From the NCBI GenBank assembly GCA_030490835.1, contig CM059975.1, forward strand, positions 55,915,174-55,979,173: DNA of 64,000 bases, written 5' to 3'. The first letter of the stretch is position 1, and each line of letters starts with the position of its first letter. A model generated the notes under the pieces. That model saw only the letters and a program-made list of their open reading frames with translations. It was not told the DNA's origin and ran no database searches. The stretch comes from Annona cherimola. Its lineage: Eukaryota > Streptophyta > Magnoliopsida > Magnoliales > Annonaceae. The position numbers and the translations under genes are program-made. This document shows, in pieces, positions 33,786 through 47,455 of this stretch.

Positions 33786-36471
33786 GCACTATATGATTTT
33801 ATTTTACAGGTATGTCTTAAAGCAAAGGCCAGCAATATATGGTTCATTGACAGTGGCTGCTTAAGACATATGATGGGAGAAAGAGGATTATCTCACAAAA
33901 TCAAATATTGTAGTGAAGGGACTATTGCATTTGGAATCAATGAGAAAGGTATAATAAAAGGTAAAGGAAATGTTTATGGTATTTCAAATGCTTGTATTGA
34001 GGATGTACTATTTATTGAAGGACTCAAGCATAATTTAACAAGCATTAGTCAACTATGTGACAAAGGCTATAAAGTTGTATTTAAATCTTCTATATATAAT
34101 ATTTTTGATGAGGATCACATAGTTTTTAGCGGCAAAAGACATGAAAATGTATATTTGGTTTCTCTTGATGAACTTGACAGAAAATATCTCATAGCCATTG
34201 AGAATGATACATGGATATGACATAAAAGGCTTGAACACATAAATATGTCAAATATTAAGACTTTGTGAAAAAAAAGCCTAGTAGAAGGATTACCAAAACT
34301 CGAATATGACAAAGATAAAATCTGTAAAGCATGTTAACTATCCAAGCAGCCTAAAATGCCATTTTCCTCCAAAAAAAAAATTTCAACTACTAGGCCACTT
34401 GAACTATTACATATGGATCTGTATGGGTCATCTGACATTTTGACTCTTGGAAGGAAAAAGTATATGTTTGTTATTGTTGATGATTTTTTAAGATTTACAC
34501 GGATAATATTCTTATCTAGCAAAGATGAAGCATTCTCAATATTTGTTACTTTTTCAAATTTAGTACAAAATAAAAAAATATGATCATATCCATTAGAAGT
34601 GATCATGGTGGTGAATTTGAAAACAAACAATTTATAGAATTCTACAATGAGAAAAGAATTCACCATACATTCTCTGCACCAAGGACTCCTCAACAAAACG
34701 GAGTAATTGAAAGAAAAAATATGACAATACAGGGGATGACTAAAACTATGCTAAATGAAAGTAAACTATTCAAAAGATTTTGGGGTGAAGCTGTAAGTAC
34801 AACATGCCATGTGCTAAATCGAATTACCATAAGAACAATCTTGAAAAAGACCCCATATGAATTATGAAAAGGTAGAAAACTAAATATCTCATACTTCTGT
34901 GCTTTTGGATGTACTTGCTATGTGCTGAATAACGAAAAAACAAACTTAGGAAAATTAAATGTCAAAATTGATGAAGCAATATTTTTTGGATATTCATCAA
35001 ATTGCAAAGCATATAGAGTTTTTAGCAAAAGAAATCAAGTTGTAGAAGAATCAATACATGTTGTATTTGATGAATTTAATCCTAATCCCAAAAAGGAGGA
35101 TGAGCTAAGTGATGCAAATGAAACATCAAAGAATCCTGTAAAGCAACTGAAGGTAATGATTCTTACAGACCCCCAATAGATTTAAAATTCAAAAATGAGT
35201 ATCCAATTGAACAAGTCACTGACGATATGTATGAAGGAGTAAGAACAAGAAGATCTAGACATAATATTTGTGGAGACTTTGCTTTTGCATCTAAAATAGA
35301 ACCAAGTTTAATTGATCAAGCTCTTAATGATGAAAATTAGATTTTGGCAATGCAAGAAGAGCTAAATTTATTTGAAAGAAATTAAGTATGACACCTAGTT
35401 CCAAAACCCAAGGATTGCACCGTTATTGGTACCAAATGGTTTCAGGAATAAACTAGACGAAAGTGGACTTGTGGTGAAAAACAAAGCCAGACTTGTAGCC
35501 AAAGGATATTCCCAAAGGGAAGGAATTGATTTTGAGAAATCATATGCTCCGATGGATAAATTGGAAGTCATACGCATCCTATTAGCTTTTGCTTCTCACA
35601 TGGATTTTAAATTATTTCAAATGGATGTGAAAAGTGTATTTTTGAATGGATATCTAAATGAGGAAGTATATGTTAAACAACCTCCCGGATTTGAAGAGAA
35701 AGATCAATCAAAATTTATTTTTAAATTAACCAAAGCATTGTATGGACTTAAACAAGCTTCAAGAGCTTAGTATGAAAGGTTAAGAAAATTTTTGATTGAT
35801 CATTATTTTCAAAAAAGAAAAGTTGATACAACACTGTTTATCAAATATAAGGGTAAAAATATATTAATTGTTCAAATTTATGGGATGATATTATATTTGG
35901 TGCTACTAATGAAACTTTATGTCAAAAATTTTCTGAGATTATGCAAAGTGAATTCGAAATGAGCATGATGGGCGAGCTAAACTTCTTTCTTGGACTGCAA
36001 ATTAAGCAACTAGCCGAAGGAATCTTCATAAATCAATCCAAATACATCAAAGAAATGCTAAAGAAGTTTGTAATGCAAAACAGCAAAGGGGAAAACACAA
36101 CCATGAGTTCAACCATCAAAATCAACAAGGATAAAAATGGTAAATCAATTGAACAAAAGTTGTATAGAAGCATGATAGGATCTTTATTGTATTTGACAAC
36201 ATCTAGACCAGATGTTTTGTTTAGTAATTGTATGTGTTCAAGATTTCAATCATGTCCTAAAAAATCACATTTAATAGCTGTAAAAAGAATTTTTAGGTAT
36301 TTAATCAATACTACTAATCAAGGTCTATGGTATCCAAAGGGTTCAACATTTGATCTAATCGGCTACTCGAATGCGAATTTTTCCGGTTACAAAGTAGATA
36401 GAAAAAATACTATTGGAACATGTCAATTTTTTGGAAACATGATGGTCTCGTGGTTTTCAAGAAAAAAAACT
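33786..36471 (+). pseudogene. Sirevirus-2 pol, 5' part, broken
   Basis: Same order as the pol at 7339: protease (FIDSGCLRHMMGE, near 33840), integrase (34200-34860), RT (35395-36100) and the first part of RNase H. Stops replace Trp or Gln codons at many sites (for example near 34217, 34866, 35338, 35762). A one-base loss at 35880-35890 destroys the YVDD motif. The frame is cut at 36471, in the RNase H segment that reads SRKQTSVAL in Sirevirus-1, by insertion of L3. The remainder of the domain is at 55038. Confidence 0.9.
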
Positions 36472-37478
36472 TGTGATACCCAGACCCAAGTAGGTCTATA
36501 GATATGACACATATGTTATTTAAATGAATTATGGATGATTTATGGCTTTTATGATTTAATGAATTTTGCAATTAGGGTTTGCAATTAATAATGGTGATTA
36601 AGATTAATCGTCAAAGCCCAATGTGAGTCAAGATGACTAAAGGGGCTTAAGGAGGATTAGTATATGCTAATGTGACATGAATAATTTTTTTAATTTCCAT
36701 GATTTAATTAATGAAGATTAAAGTGGAAATTAAGAATTATGTTGGAAATCATAGAAAATTCATAACTTGACACCTATAAGGTGAAATGAGATGAAATTTG
36801 AAAGGTAAGCTCATGAATTTTGGCTCAACCTTATGAGTGAATTGGATTAAGGAAAATGTGATGAAATTAAGGTGATAATTATTTGATTTTAAACTCACAC
36901 TCTAAGGTTATTTTCAAAGGCTCATAACTTGATGTAGAAACGTCAGTTTGAGATAAAATTTGAAATGATTGAATAAAATTATGAAATCTATGGTATGAAT
37001 GGATTGGATTAAGATAATTACCATGAATATGCTTAGTTGGAAAAAAGTGTCTAGCATTGATTTTGTGCACCTTAGACTACCATAGCATTTATTATAAAGC
37101 AAGTGAGTTAAATGCACAGTTTAATGCCCCATATGAGGTGTTAAAAGGAGGTTCTTTGAGCTAGATCTTTTGGATTAAATCAAGGGCTGAAATCCTTGGA
37201 AAGTAAAGGGATTAAATGCATGAGTTGAATGGCTAAGGGAGTAGCCATGGGAGACCACATATGTGGCATGATGTGGTGACGCCCAAGGGGATCTCTACAT
37301 GGATTTTGTGATTTTTTTTAACCCAAGTCAAAACCTAGCTATGCTAAGGGAGAGAGGGCATGTAAATGCTCATAAATTAAAGGAGACTTGGTGGCCAAGC
37401 AAGCCATGGAAGGCAGCCATATGGACGTCTAACCTAAGGGGCTTAAGTAGCTCATTTATGAGCTAAGATTTGGAAACT

Positions 37479-37814
37479 TATAAATAAGATAAACACCCAT
37501 TTTACTTGGACATGAATGAGCATGTCATCAAGGGATAAGATACCCCTTAATTACCCTATCTAAGATGTGGCAAAGTGGGCCCCACAAGATGGGAAAAAAT
37601 ACAAAAAAGGGCTTATCCAAGGGGGGGACGTTCACATGCACAAGGGGAGAAAATTCCCAAAATTTTCTAAGTGTTGTGAGCAGCCCTTTGCACGACCCAA
37701 ACCAGCAAGGAAAAGAGGAGAAAAAGAGGTGAAAAAGAGAAGGAAAAAGGGATGGAAAGAAAGAGATTCAAGCTAGGAAAGTTTGGATTCAAGTTTGATT
37801 CGATTCAAGTAAGT
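37479..37814 (+). promoter_or_regulatory. putative promoter, purine-rich leader and splice donor in L3 LTR
   Basis: TATAAATA at 37479-37486, a purine-rich stretch at about 37700-37775, then CAA|GTAAGTAT with GTAAGT at 37809-37814. The same donor follows a purine-rich stretch at 40208 (L4), 51973 (L5) and, on the minus strand, at 58037-58042 (L6). Function inferred. Confidence 0.4.
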
Positions 37815-39255
37815 ATATTTCAAGTTTTGGATGCTTTAATCCTAAGGTTTTCTCTCTCAAATCATGAGCCATGAATATGGTTCATAAAGAACTATTAAAG
37901 GATGAGTAATTCTTCCTTGATATGGGTATCAAATGATTTTTGAAATATTTAAATGAGATCAAGAGTTCAAGAGAGTGAAAATGGAAGTTTAAGTTGAATT
38001 TTGAGATGAAAGCTAACTTGGAAAATCTCAAAACCCGAATCCAAGTTTCTGTATGATTAAATCATGATGATTTAGATGTAATTCATGTTCTTTTGAATTA
38101 CATATAATGATTTAAGCATTGGTTGATGATTTTAGCAAATATGAAACCCTAAGTATCAAGAAAGACCCGATTTTTTCATTTTTCGGGTTAAACATGATAC
38201 ATGGAAGTGCTTAAATTATTTATGGATGAATTTATGGGTAAAACACTCCAAATTAAGGACCCTTTGTATGGCTTAAGTGGGCTAGATGATTTTGCCCTAA
38301 ATCTGATTTTTTAGGGTATGTATATGGGACGTCCAAATGGGGGCCAAAATGGGTGCTTTCCATATGATTTTCACTGCTATTTGTAAACAAATGATTTATG
38401 GATGTTATGGAGGGTAAATTACCCTAGGATTAAGGTACTTTAAGTGTCCAAAAGGGCTAGGAAATATATGCTCTAAATCTAATTTTTAAGGATATAAGTA
38501 TGGAGACATCAAAACGGGTCAAAATGGATGCCCTATATGCTTAAGATGTAGTTGTTTTAGAAGCAACTAGATTATGGATCTTTAATATGTGATAATTCCT
38601 TAAATTTGGGTTAATAAAACATGTTTATTTGCTGAAAATCATGACTTAAAAATCTGTTATGATTTAAGTCTTGAAAGAGACGTTGAAAAGATGAAAAACG
38701 GGTCCTGACGTAGCTGTTTTAGAACCCTATGATGAATGGATTGAAAATCCAAAATTAGACCCTAAATTAAATGTTAATTAAAGGATTTAATGATGTTGAA
38801 AATGGATGTAAGTTTCTGACTTGAGAAATTTTAAGAAACACCCAAGTTATGGGTTGTAAGATGGGTATATGTGGAAGGCTAAACATGAATAGATGATATA
38901 TGATTTATGTGAAGTTGCTAAAATGAAAAATATTCATGAACATGTGATGAAATGCATAAGGATGTTTCTGTATGAATAGATTTTGATTATCTAAAATTTT
39001 GAGATCAAGTTATGAAGCTTAAGACGTCGCTCATATGCTTAGAATGACCATTGACGTAGGCAAATGGAAAAATGGATGAAAAATGATAAATGGGTGATAT
39101 AAATACCCATATGTTTATTTATGAATGATAATTATGTGTTTACCTTAAATATGAGTTTAAAACACAATATGGAATGGATGGTATGATGCACAAGTGAGTG
39201 CGATGTATGTATACCCGACTTGGAATTCAAGTCGGTTATGTATGTTAATGGATTA

Positions 39256-42200
39256 TGTGAAATCCCAACCTAAGTAGGGTTAAATGTATGCATTGAACAT
39301 ATACATGTGAATTATATGATTAAATAGAATTTTTGGATGATTTTAGAATTTTATGATATTTTGAATTAGGGATTTCATTGGAAACGATGATTAAAAATTT
39401 AATCGCCGGAGCCCAAAGTGAGTCGGTATGACCCGAGGGGCTTAATGAGGATTTAATGGTGACAATGTGTCATGAATAATCATGTTAATAATCATGATTT
39501 AATTTATGGAGACTAAAATGTAGTTATGAAATTAAGGTGAAAAATGATGAAAAATTCATAACTCAACGCCTGTAAGGCGGAATCAAGTGAAATTTGAGAT
39601 GGAAGTTGATGATGTTGGGCTTGGTATTATGGAACTATTGAGTAATCAAAATACTTGATGAAATTGGTTTAATGATTTATTGATCATATATCAATTTCAA
39701 CCGTTAACTTCAAACGGCTATAACTTGAGCTAGGAAAATCGGATTGAGATGAAATTCGAAACGGTTGAATGAAATTATGAGATGCAACTTTTGGAAGGTT
39801 TGGATTAAGAAAATCATGTTGGGAAAAAAATATGCAAATGGGCAGCAACAATGGACGTGATTTCTGGACAGGTGGACGGTTGTGATTAAAATAAATTTTT
39901 TATTTTTTAAAAATGGTAAAAAGTGAATTTACTTGGCTGTGAGTTCACCAGCACATAAGTGGAGATAAGCATGCATTCAATGGCTGTGGAAAATGCAGCA
40001 ATAAGTGGGGCCCACAGCTGGAAAATCCAGGACTACAAGAGCATGCACGTTCACATGGCTTGGGTTTTAGAAAAATTTCCAAGTGCTGAAACTTGCACCC
40101 CAAGGCAGAAGCTCATGTCCAGTACCTAGCCCAGCCAACAAGGAAGAAAAAAGAAGAAAAAAGAAGAAAAAAGAAAGGGGAAAAGGAGGGATCACCCATC
40201 TAATCAAGTAAGTATATGATTATTTTGAGTTTATACTTCAAATCTGGAAATTATATGAGGTTATAAACTAAAATATGAACAGAATAGTAAATGGATGAAT
40301 TTTAGCATGAAAATATTTGGAAGAATAATTATGGTGTGATTAAGGAACGACCCAATTTTCAGCTTAAAAGGATAAGCCAGTTGCAAATTAAAAATCTGAG
40401 AAAATCAACCTGAACAAGGTTGTACGGGTGGCAGGATCAGCTGCACCAAAGGATTTTTAATAATTTTTATACAAGTAATTTTGAGTTTAAAATTTTACAA
40501 GATATATAAAACATATTGAGGATATAAATATACCCAATAATTAACGTGATTTAGGTTGTCTGAAAATGGATTCTGCTGTCTAGCAAGGTAAAAATACCAA
40601 AATAAATATAAATGCTTAATTTTTTGTGTTGAAAATATTTATTTTGGTTAATTAATGTAGTTATTAAGGTATGGTAGAAATTTCAGATCAAAACTACTTG
40701 ATTTGATATTAATTCAAGATTTTGAGATTTCAGTATGCCTGATTTAAGCATATGTGGATAGTTGGAGAAAAAAATCAAAACGAAATATGAAACCTATGTA
40801 GAAATTATCAAAATTGATATATATATTAATACTCTAAATTTTTATTAATAAAATTGGGATTATTTTCTGAAAATTCGGATTTATAAATCTGCTTAGGGTT
40901 ATATGTCAAAAGACACGTTAAACGGGTGAAAAATGGGTTCCAAAGTTGCTGTTTTGGAAACCTATGATTAGTGGATTTAAATTTCATAAAAATACCCTAA
41001 GTACAGTGGTAATTAAGGATAATTATCATGCTGAAATGTGGATTAAATTGATGACTTGAGAAATTTTATGAAATGCCTCATATATATGTTGTTAAATGGC
41101 TATATGTGAAAGGATAGACATGCATGAGTGCTAAATGACCTATGTAATGTGATTTTGTGCAAAAATGCATGAAAATATGATGAAATTCATGATTATATTT
41201 CTATTTAGATTGTATGAAGTTAATTTCAAATTTTAGAATTAATTAATGAGGCATAAGGCAACGACGTGTGCTTAAAATGAGCACCGATGTGTGAATTCTG
41301 GAAAATAAGTGAAAAATGGCTTAAGAAAGGTAATGAGCTATTAAATAATGATTATTATGTGATTGAATGATTACCCTACTTAAGGGAATAAATATGATGT
41401 GTAAAAGCCCATATAATGCACAAGTATGTGCTATACGGGCATAACGACTTGAGAAGTCGAAGGAATTATGTATGTTAATGAAAATGGGTTGGAAATACGA
41501 GTTGAATGCAAGCAAAGGAAATATATGAATGTTATATCATTCTTATATATATAGGCAAAGGGATAAGCGAAACGGAAAGCTAAGTAAGCGAGGTAAGCAA
41601 GCAGCTTTCTAAATGATTTTGGTTTTCATTACAAGGTATTTAAGGATGGCCATTCCTTATTTATATGTGTATTGAAATGTTTATCTCTATTGAAATAAAT
41701 GATTTCTTATGGTTTCGCAATTATGCTTGAAATGTGATGAAACATGAATTTATACGATGTTTCATTGAAATGGTGTTTAAAGAGGGATAGTGCAAAGAAT
41801 TCTCTACATGAGAATGACAAGTTCCATGTGTAAGGGGGTATATAATGCCGGGGTGACTAAAAGTCATGCATGAAATGGAAATCAAGTAGGCTCGTCGAGG
41901 TAGTAAGTGGACAAGGAGTCCCCCTTGACGTTGCCAAGTCAGTAGGTCCGGCGCCAAGGATGGAAAGAATCATGTCATGAAAGAGGGTTCCCTGTGCTAG
42001 CGTACCGTCACATGAAGGATAACGTCATTAATGGAAATGATGAATTTGCACATCCAATGTTCATGAAATGTTTATGAAAAGTGTTTGAATGATTTATGAA
42101 AAAGTTTTTGCTCCACAGGTTGTTGATCACTTGATAAGTGTCTCTACTGAAGGGAGAAAAATGCTTTTAAATAAATATATCTTCAAAATGAATTGCCTGT

Positions 42201-42657
42201 AAAATATAAGCTTGCTTATTGAGTTTCAACTCACGTTTTCATTTTCCAAACCCATAGACAGGTGAAAGAAGAGACCTGGCAGAGGAGTAAGAGCCATCCA
42301 TGGAGGAAATCGAAGAAACATTATAAGTTTCATGTTTATGAAAAACTTATGTTGAATGAATGTAAATTTATGTTAATGATTTATGTTGACATCTATGATG
42401 ATACATGCAGCGACATTTGATTTATGAGATGTTTTGAAATATATTATGAAAATCATGTCTAGTTATGACATTATTGGATGGAAATGAACTAAATATGCAT
42501 GAGCTGAGAAATGGAAGGAAATAAATTCATATGAAAACATAATTAATTGGATAAATATCTGCTAAAACCCACCGTGTGACAGGGCAACAATCCTTATCAT
42601 GTTTACCAGTCGAACGATCTTGAGGTAAGGTTGTGACGCTCAGGCTAGGGCGCCACA
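39256..42657 (+). mobile_element. solo LTR L4 (3402 bp)
   Basis: TGTGAAATCCCAACC to GGGCGCCACA, flanked by GATTA at 39251-39255 and 42658-42662. The empty site is visible in the 3' LTR of L3 at about 47383, where TTAATGGATTATGGGTTGG runs through uninterrupted. No PBS or interior follows, so this is a solo LTR left by LTR-LTR recombination. Confidence 0.95.
41555..41592 (+). other. mini-exon-like block in LTR L4
   Basis: 38 nt between ATATATAG and GTAAGCAAGC; donor-like GTAAGT upstream at 40208. Counterpart of 42728-42772. Confidence 0.4.
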
Positions 42658-42727
42658 GATTATGAGTTGGAAAACTAAGCAAGCAAATGAAAATGTTATG
42701 AATGCAATGTCATTCTTATGTGTATAG

Positions 42728-42772
42728 GCAAGGGCGAAGAAAAAGTAGATACGGAAAGCTAAGGTGATGCAG
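42728..42772 (+). other. mini-exon-like block in 5' LTR of L3
   Basis: 45 nt between TGTATAG and GTAAGCAAGC; contains GGAAAGCTAAG, which is shared by L4, L5 and L6. Confidence 0.4.
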
Positions 42773-43989
42773 GTAAGCAAGCAGCTTTCTAAATGACTTT
42801 TGTTTTATCAAAAGATGATAAACGATTGCTAATGATGTTCTAAATGTTTCGAACTATTTTGCAATTGATTTATGAAATTATTTCCAAGTTATTTAAGGAT
42901 GGCCATTCCTTTACTTCAATATGTGTTGAATTGTTATTTCAATTATGGTAATGAATTGCTTATTGTTTCGCAAGTATTTATGAAAAGTGATGAAGTAAAG
43001 TATGGATTTAAACGATGTTTCATTGAAACGATGTTTAAAAGGGATGGTGCAAAGAATTCTCTACATGAGAATAACAAGTTTTCATATGTAAGAGGTATAT
43101 AATGCCGGGGTGACTAAAGTCATGCATGGAATGAAAATCAAGTAGGCTAGTCAAGGTAGGAAGCAGGACAAGGAGTCCGCCCTTGACGTTGCCAAGTCGG
43201 AAGGTCCGGCACCAAGGATGGAAAGGAGCATGTTATGAAAGAATGTTCCCCGAGCTAGCGTACCCTCATTGAAGGATTATGTCATGAATGAAAATGATGC
43301 GTTTGCACATTCAATGTTTATAAAATTCCCCAAAATTGGGAATAAACTGGTTTATATGACTGGTTTACACGAATGGTTTACGAAAATATTTTTGCTCCGT
43401 AGGTAGTTGATCACTTGCTAAGTGTCTTCTACCGAATTGAGAGAAATGCTTTTAAACAATGTTACCTTTAAAATGAATTGCCTAAAAACCCTATAACTTG
43501 CTTATTGAGTTTCGACTCACATATTATTTTCCAAACCCAAAGACAGGTGAAAGGAAGGAGGCAAGGAGCACAGGTGGAGATTCAATGATGAATGAATTTC
43601 TATGAACAGCTGTGTATGAATTTTTGGATTGAATGGTTATATGATGATTTTAAAGGATTATTTTGATGATGTATATGAATCATGTTATGTGTTATGATTA
43701 TGATGACGGGAAAAATTCATGGTCATATGTTAAGGTATGAGTTAGCATGAAACGACTAAGCTTGGAAGTTATGAGTTCATATGTGTATATCTCAAATGCA
43801 ATAATGACCTAAAAAGGTATTTGATGCAAATCGAATGTATGAAATGAAATAAAATCCTAAGGAGTTAGGATTAAGTAGATAAATATCCAATAAGCCCGCC
43901 GTGTGACAGGGCAACAATCCTAATCACGTTTACCCATCGATAGATCTTGGAGTAAGGTTGTGACACTCAGGCTGGGGTGCCACAGAGGT

Positions 43990-44001
43990 TGGTATCAGAG
44001 C
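43990..44001 (+). other. primer binding site of L3
   Basis: TGGTATCAGAGC, five bases after the 5' LTR; complementary to initiator tRNA-Met. Confidence 0.93.
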
Positions 44002-44559
44002 ATGGATTGATAAATAGGCATGGAAAACTTTCTAGGTATGAAAATTGACAGCATATGATGCTAGATATGTAATTATACGATGAGTTATCTATGATTATGA
44101 TGAAAGAGATAGATTGAAATTACATGACTATACAATATGTATTGTTTTTTATGGTGTCTAATTATGATGCAATGATATGATTATTTAAGGAAATATAGTT
44201 GGTTTGCTATGTTTCACAATGTAGATGATGTTTAAAGGAAGAATGACAAAGGGATCAAATGAGATGAAAAAGGTAGTAAGGAAAAGCAACCTTACACCAT
44301 GAAAAGTGAAGATAGAAATGAGAAAGGTAGGAAAAGAAAATCCTCTTTCTTAAGATAGCAAATGAGTGTATGATGTTTGATAATGATATTATGAATATAG
44401 AAGTACATTTGATTTTATTCAGATGCTAAGTGTATATGAAAAAAGAAAGGTCATTGATCTTTTGAGATTATACAATTGATTATGTATGATATGAATTGTT
44501 TTATGACAAGAAATGATATTGTCATAATGTTACATATTGCTTTCTACAACATGTCAATC

Positions 44560-46350
44560 ACCTTAACTCTTGATCAAGGGAAAGACAATTATGAATGATG
44601 AATTTATGAGTCAATAGGGAATAGGAGAAGCCGGTAGCGAATCTAAGCGACCACGGCAGAGAGGACAAGTAAGTCCAAGAACTCGTCAATGATGGGCAAG
44701 TATAAACCTTGAGTCAAGGTTTGAAGGTATTGCTGGTATAGTTAATAACTCCTACCCTAGTACCCGAACCTTTAAGGATTGATGATACTATGATAGAAGT
44801 AAACGGGAAGGTTACCAATGCCTTTCTAACTCAGCATCCACCTGAGTACTTAAGTAAATTAGACCATATTCAGGCTAAGTAGCAGATGACCGAAATAAAG
44901 AAGTTCTTTAAAGTTTTTCTATGTAGCGATGATCAGGAAGTTTTATGTATTACCCAATTGTTGATTTGGGAATGCTTATGAATTGTAGGAAACCCTAATG
45001 GCTACTATGCCATAACTAAGGAAGGTAACGTGGCAAATTTTTATGGAAGAATTTAATAAGAAATATCTTCCAGTAGGACACCAGGATATAACACATGTTG
45101 AAAATGAACATGTACAATCAGGGCAAGGACAACTTGACCCTAAAACTAAAGAACCTAGTGTAGGGAAGGAAAGCAGTAAGAAAGGCTAGCTCGACCAAAG
45201 CTAATTATAGCTACCAGTTGATACAAGTCTCTGCAAAATTATTGCAGACAGATATAATAAACCATGTTGTGTTAACATGGATGGAAGAAAAATGATGATG
45301 ATGAGGGTGGTAACGTTAATGTTGATCCCCCTGCATGGTCCGACACTAGTACTATTACCGAGGAACCCACAGAAGTCTCGCCTAATAGGAGACATGATAT
45401 AAGAAGGGGTCTAGGTAGATTGATGAATTTTTTTATAATTCATGAATGAATATGTAAGTATAAATGTATGTATCAAGTGTGGATCATGATGCTATGGTTT
45501 GCTATAATGATTTGGCATGTACATAAGTGTGTTCTATATAAATGTGCTATGCCATGATGTGTTGGAATTGAGTTTCATGATGGAATGCTTGAATTATGTG
45601 AAAGATGTTAATACATGAATAATGGACTATGAATAGTTATGATGACATAACTATGCATGAGGTAAGTAACTACGAATGACTATGAGTCTGGATATTCATG
45701 AATGATCATGAAAGTCTATGGATGTTTATGTTGATGTATAATGGAATATGACATGATTAAGATTTGATGATCTGGTTATGTTAAATTAACCATATGATGA
45801 TGAGATGTATATGTTATGACCTAACCCTAACCATGAATGAAGGTTATATGCTTTTGAAATATTCAAAAAAAGCATCATGGTAGATACAAGGTCAAGAATA
45901 AGAAAGAACAAGGGAAAGGAAATTGCTACAGAAGTTCCCAGCTAGCATGAGGTTGGAGAAACTAGTAGACCCAATAGGGGTAGGCCAGAATCACAAGGGC
46001 AAACCTAAGGGCTCGTCAAAGACGAGGAAATTTAAGCCTAGAAAGAAATGTGGAAGAGGAAACGGGGACAAAAAAGATTAAGAAAGGAGGAATGGAAAAA
46101 TGTAAAGGTACCTCTAAGAAGAAGAATTCTTTGTTATGCAAAAAGTGTCAAAGGCATCACCAAGGTGAATGTTTGAAAGGATCAAACAGATGCTACAAGT
46201 GTGGACGGACGAATCATGTAGCCAAAGAGTGTGGAATGGGAGAAAATAAAGGATGATGAAAGCATAGGTATTATACCATAGAAGTTGGAATCAGATGCTA
46301 CGTTTGTAATCAGGTAGGGCACATCGCCCCAAATTGTCCAAGTAAGGCAC
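44560..46350 (+). pseudogene. L3 gag remnant with two zinc knuckles
   Basis: Degenerate frames: a capsid-like stretch (about 44840-45190) with FLTQHPPEYLSKLDHIQ, EIKKFFKVFLCSDDQEVL and a diverged QGQ segment fits the Retrotrans_gag (PF03732) pattern of chromoviruses. It is followed by a basic Lys/Arg-rich region and zinc-binding motifs at about 46137-46345: a CKKCQRHHQGEC lead-in, CYKCGRTNHVAKEC and CYVCNQVGHIAPNC. The lead-in plus knuckle arrangement is usual for Tekay/Del Gag. The longest clean frame covering the knuckle is 46050-46256. Stops elsewhere make it a pseudogene. Confidence 0.75.
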
Positions 46351-46871
46351 AAACGTCGCAAGGACACGGAAGATTAGCCCAAGCGAGAATAACTGGAATA
46401 GCTAACCGACAGGTTACCTTTACGAACTCGGTACATGTGCATTCCCTAACTCAAATGGAGTCACAGGAGCAAGAGGATAAAATGGTTACAGGTATGGATT
46501 AAATTTTAGGAAGTTTGGCAATAGCTTTGTTTGATTTTAATGATAATCATTTATTCCTAGCTTGCCAATATGTAATCACGCATGCACTTCCTGTAGAGAA
46601 ATCGATAAGATAATACAGGTGGAATTCTCTGTATGCAGGTTAGCTAAGATTAACTAAGTATGGAGGATATGATTGATTAGGATAAGGATCCTAGATCATA
46701 AAGTGCAGAAGCTTTGAAATAGAGAAATTGAATATTTTAAGGTTCAATAGAACTGATATTCTGAAAGCAAGGTTACTTGAGTATTAAAGGAAAAAGGTTG
46801 AAAAGAAGTACCCCCAGCTATATTGAAAAGAAAACGGTTTCGGGACGAAACCTATTATAAGGGGGGAGGAT
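46351..46871 (+). other. L3 interior 3' end with polypurine tract
   Basis: No pol domain. TTTCGGGACGAAACC (about 46836) precedes AAGGGGGGAGGA (46859-46870), the PPT directly before the 3' LTR. The region 46500-46830 shows nothing recognisable. Confidence 0.7.
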
Positions 46872-47455
46872 TATGATACCCAGACCCAAGTAGGTCTACA
46901 GATATGACACATGTGTTATTTAAATGAATTATGTATGATTTATGACTTTTATGATTTAATGAATTTCACAATTAGGTTTTGCAATTAAGAATGGTGATTA
47001 AGATTAATTTTGTGTAAGATGGGTGTATGTGGAAGGCTAAGCATGAATGGATTATATATGATTTATATGAAGTTGCTAAAATGCTAAATATGCATGAATA
47101 TGTGATGAAATGCATAAGGATGTTGCTGTATGAATAGATTTTGATTATCTCAAATTTTGAGATCAACTTATTAAGCTTAAGACGTCACTTATATGCTTAG
47201 AATGAGCATTGACGTAGGGAAATGAAAAAATGGATGAAAAATGATAAATGAGTGATATAAATCCCCATATGTGTTTACCTTAAATATGGGTTTAAAACAC
47301 AATATGGAATGGATGGTATGATGCACAAGTGAGTGCGATGTACGTATACGCGACTTCGAATTCAAATGGGTTATGTATGTTAATGGATTATGGGTTGGAA
47401 AACTAAGCAAGCAAATGAAAATGTTATGAATGTAATATCATTCTTATGTGTATAG

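Larger units (their letters stand above)
36472..43984 (+). repeat. 5' LTR of L3 (holds solo LTR L4)
   Basis: 7513 bp including L4 and its duplicated GATTA; 4106 bp without them. It has a TATAAATA (37479-37486), a purine-rich tract (about 37700-37775) and a GTAAGT donor-like site (37809-37814). Ends GGGGTGCCACA. Confidence 0.88.
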
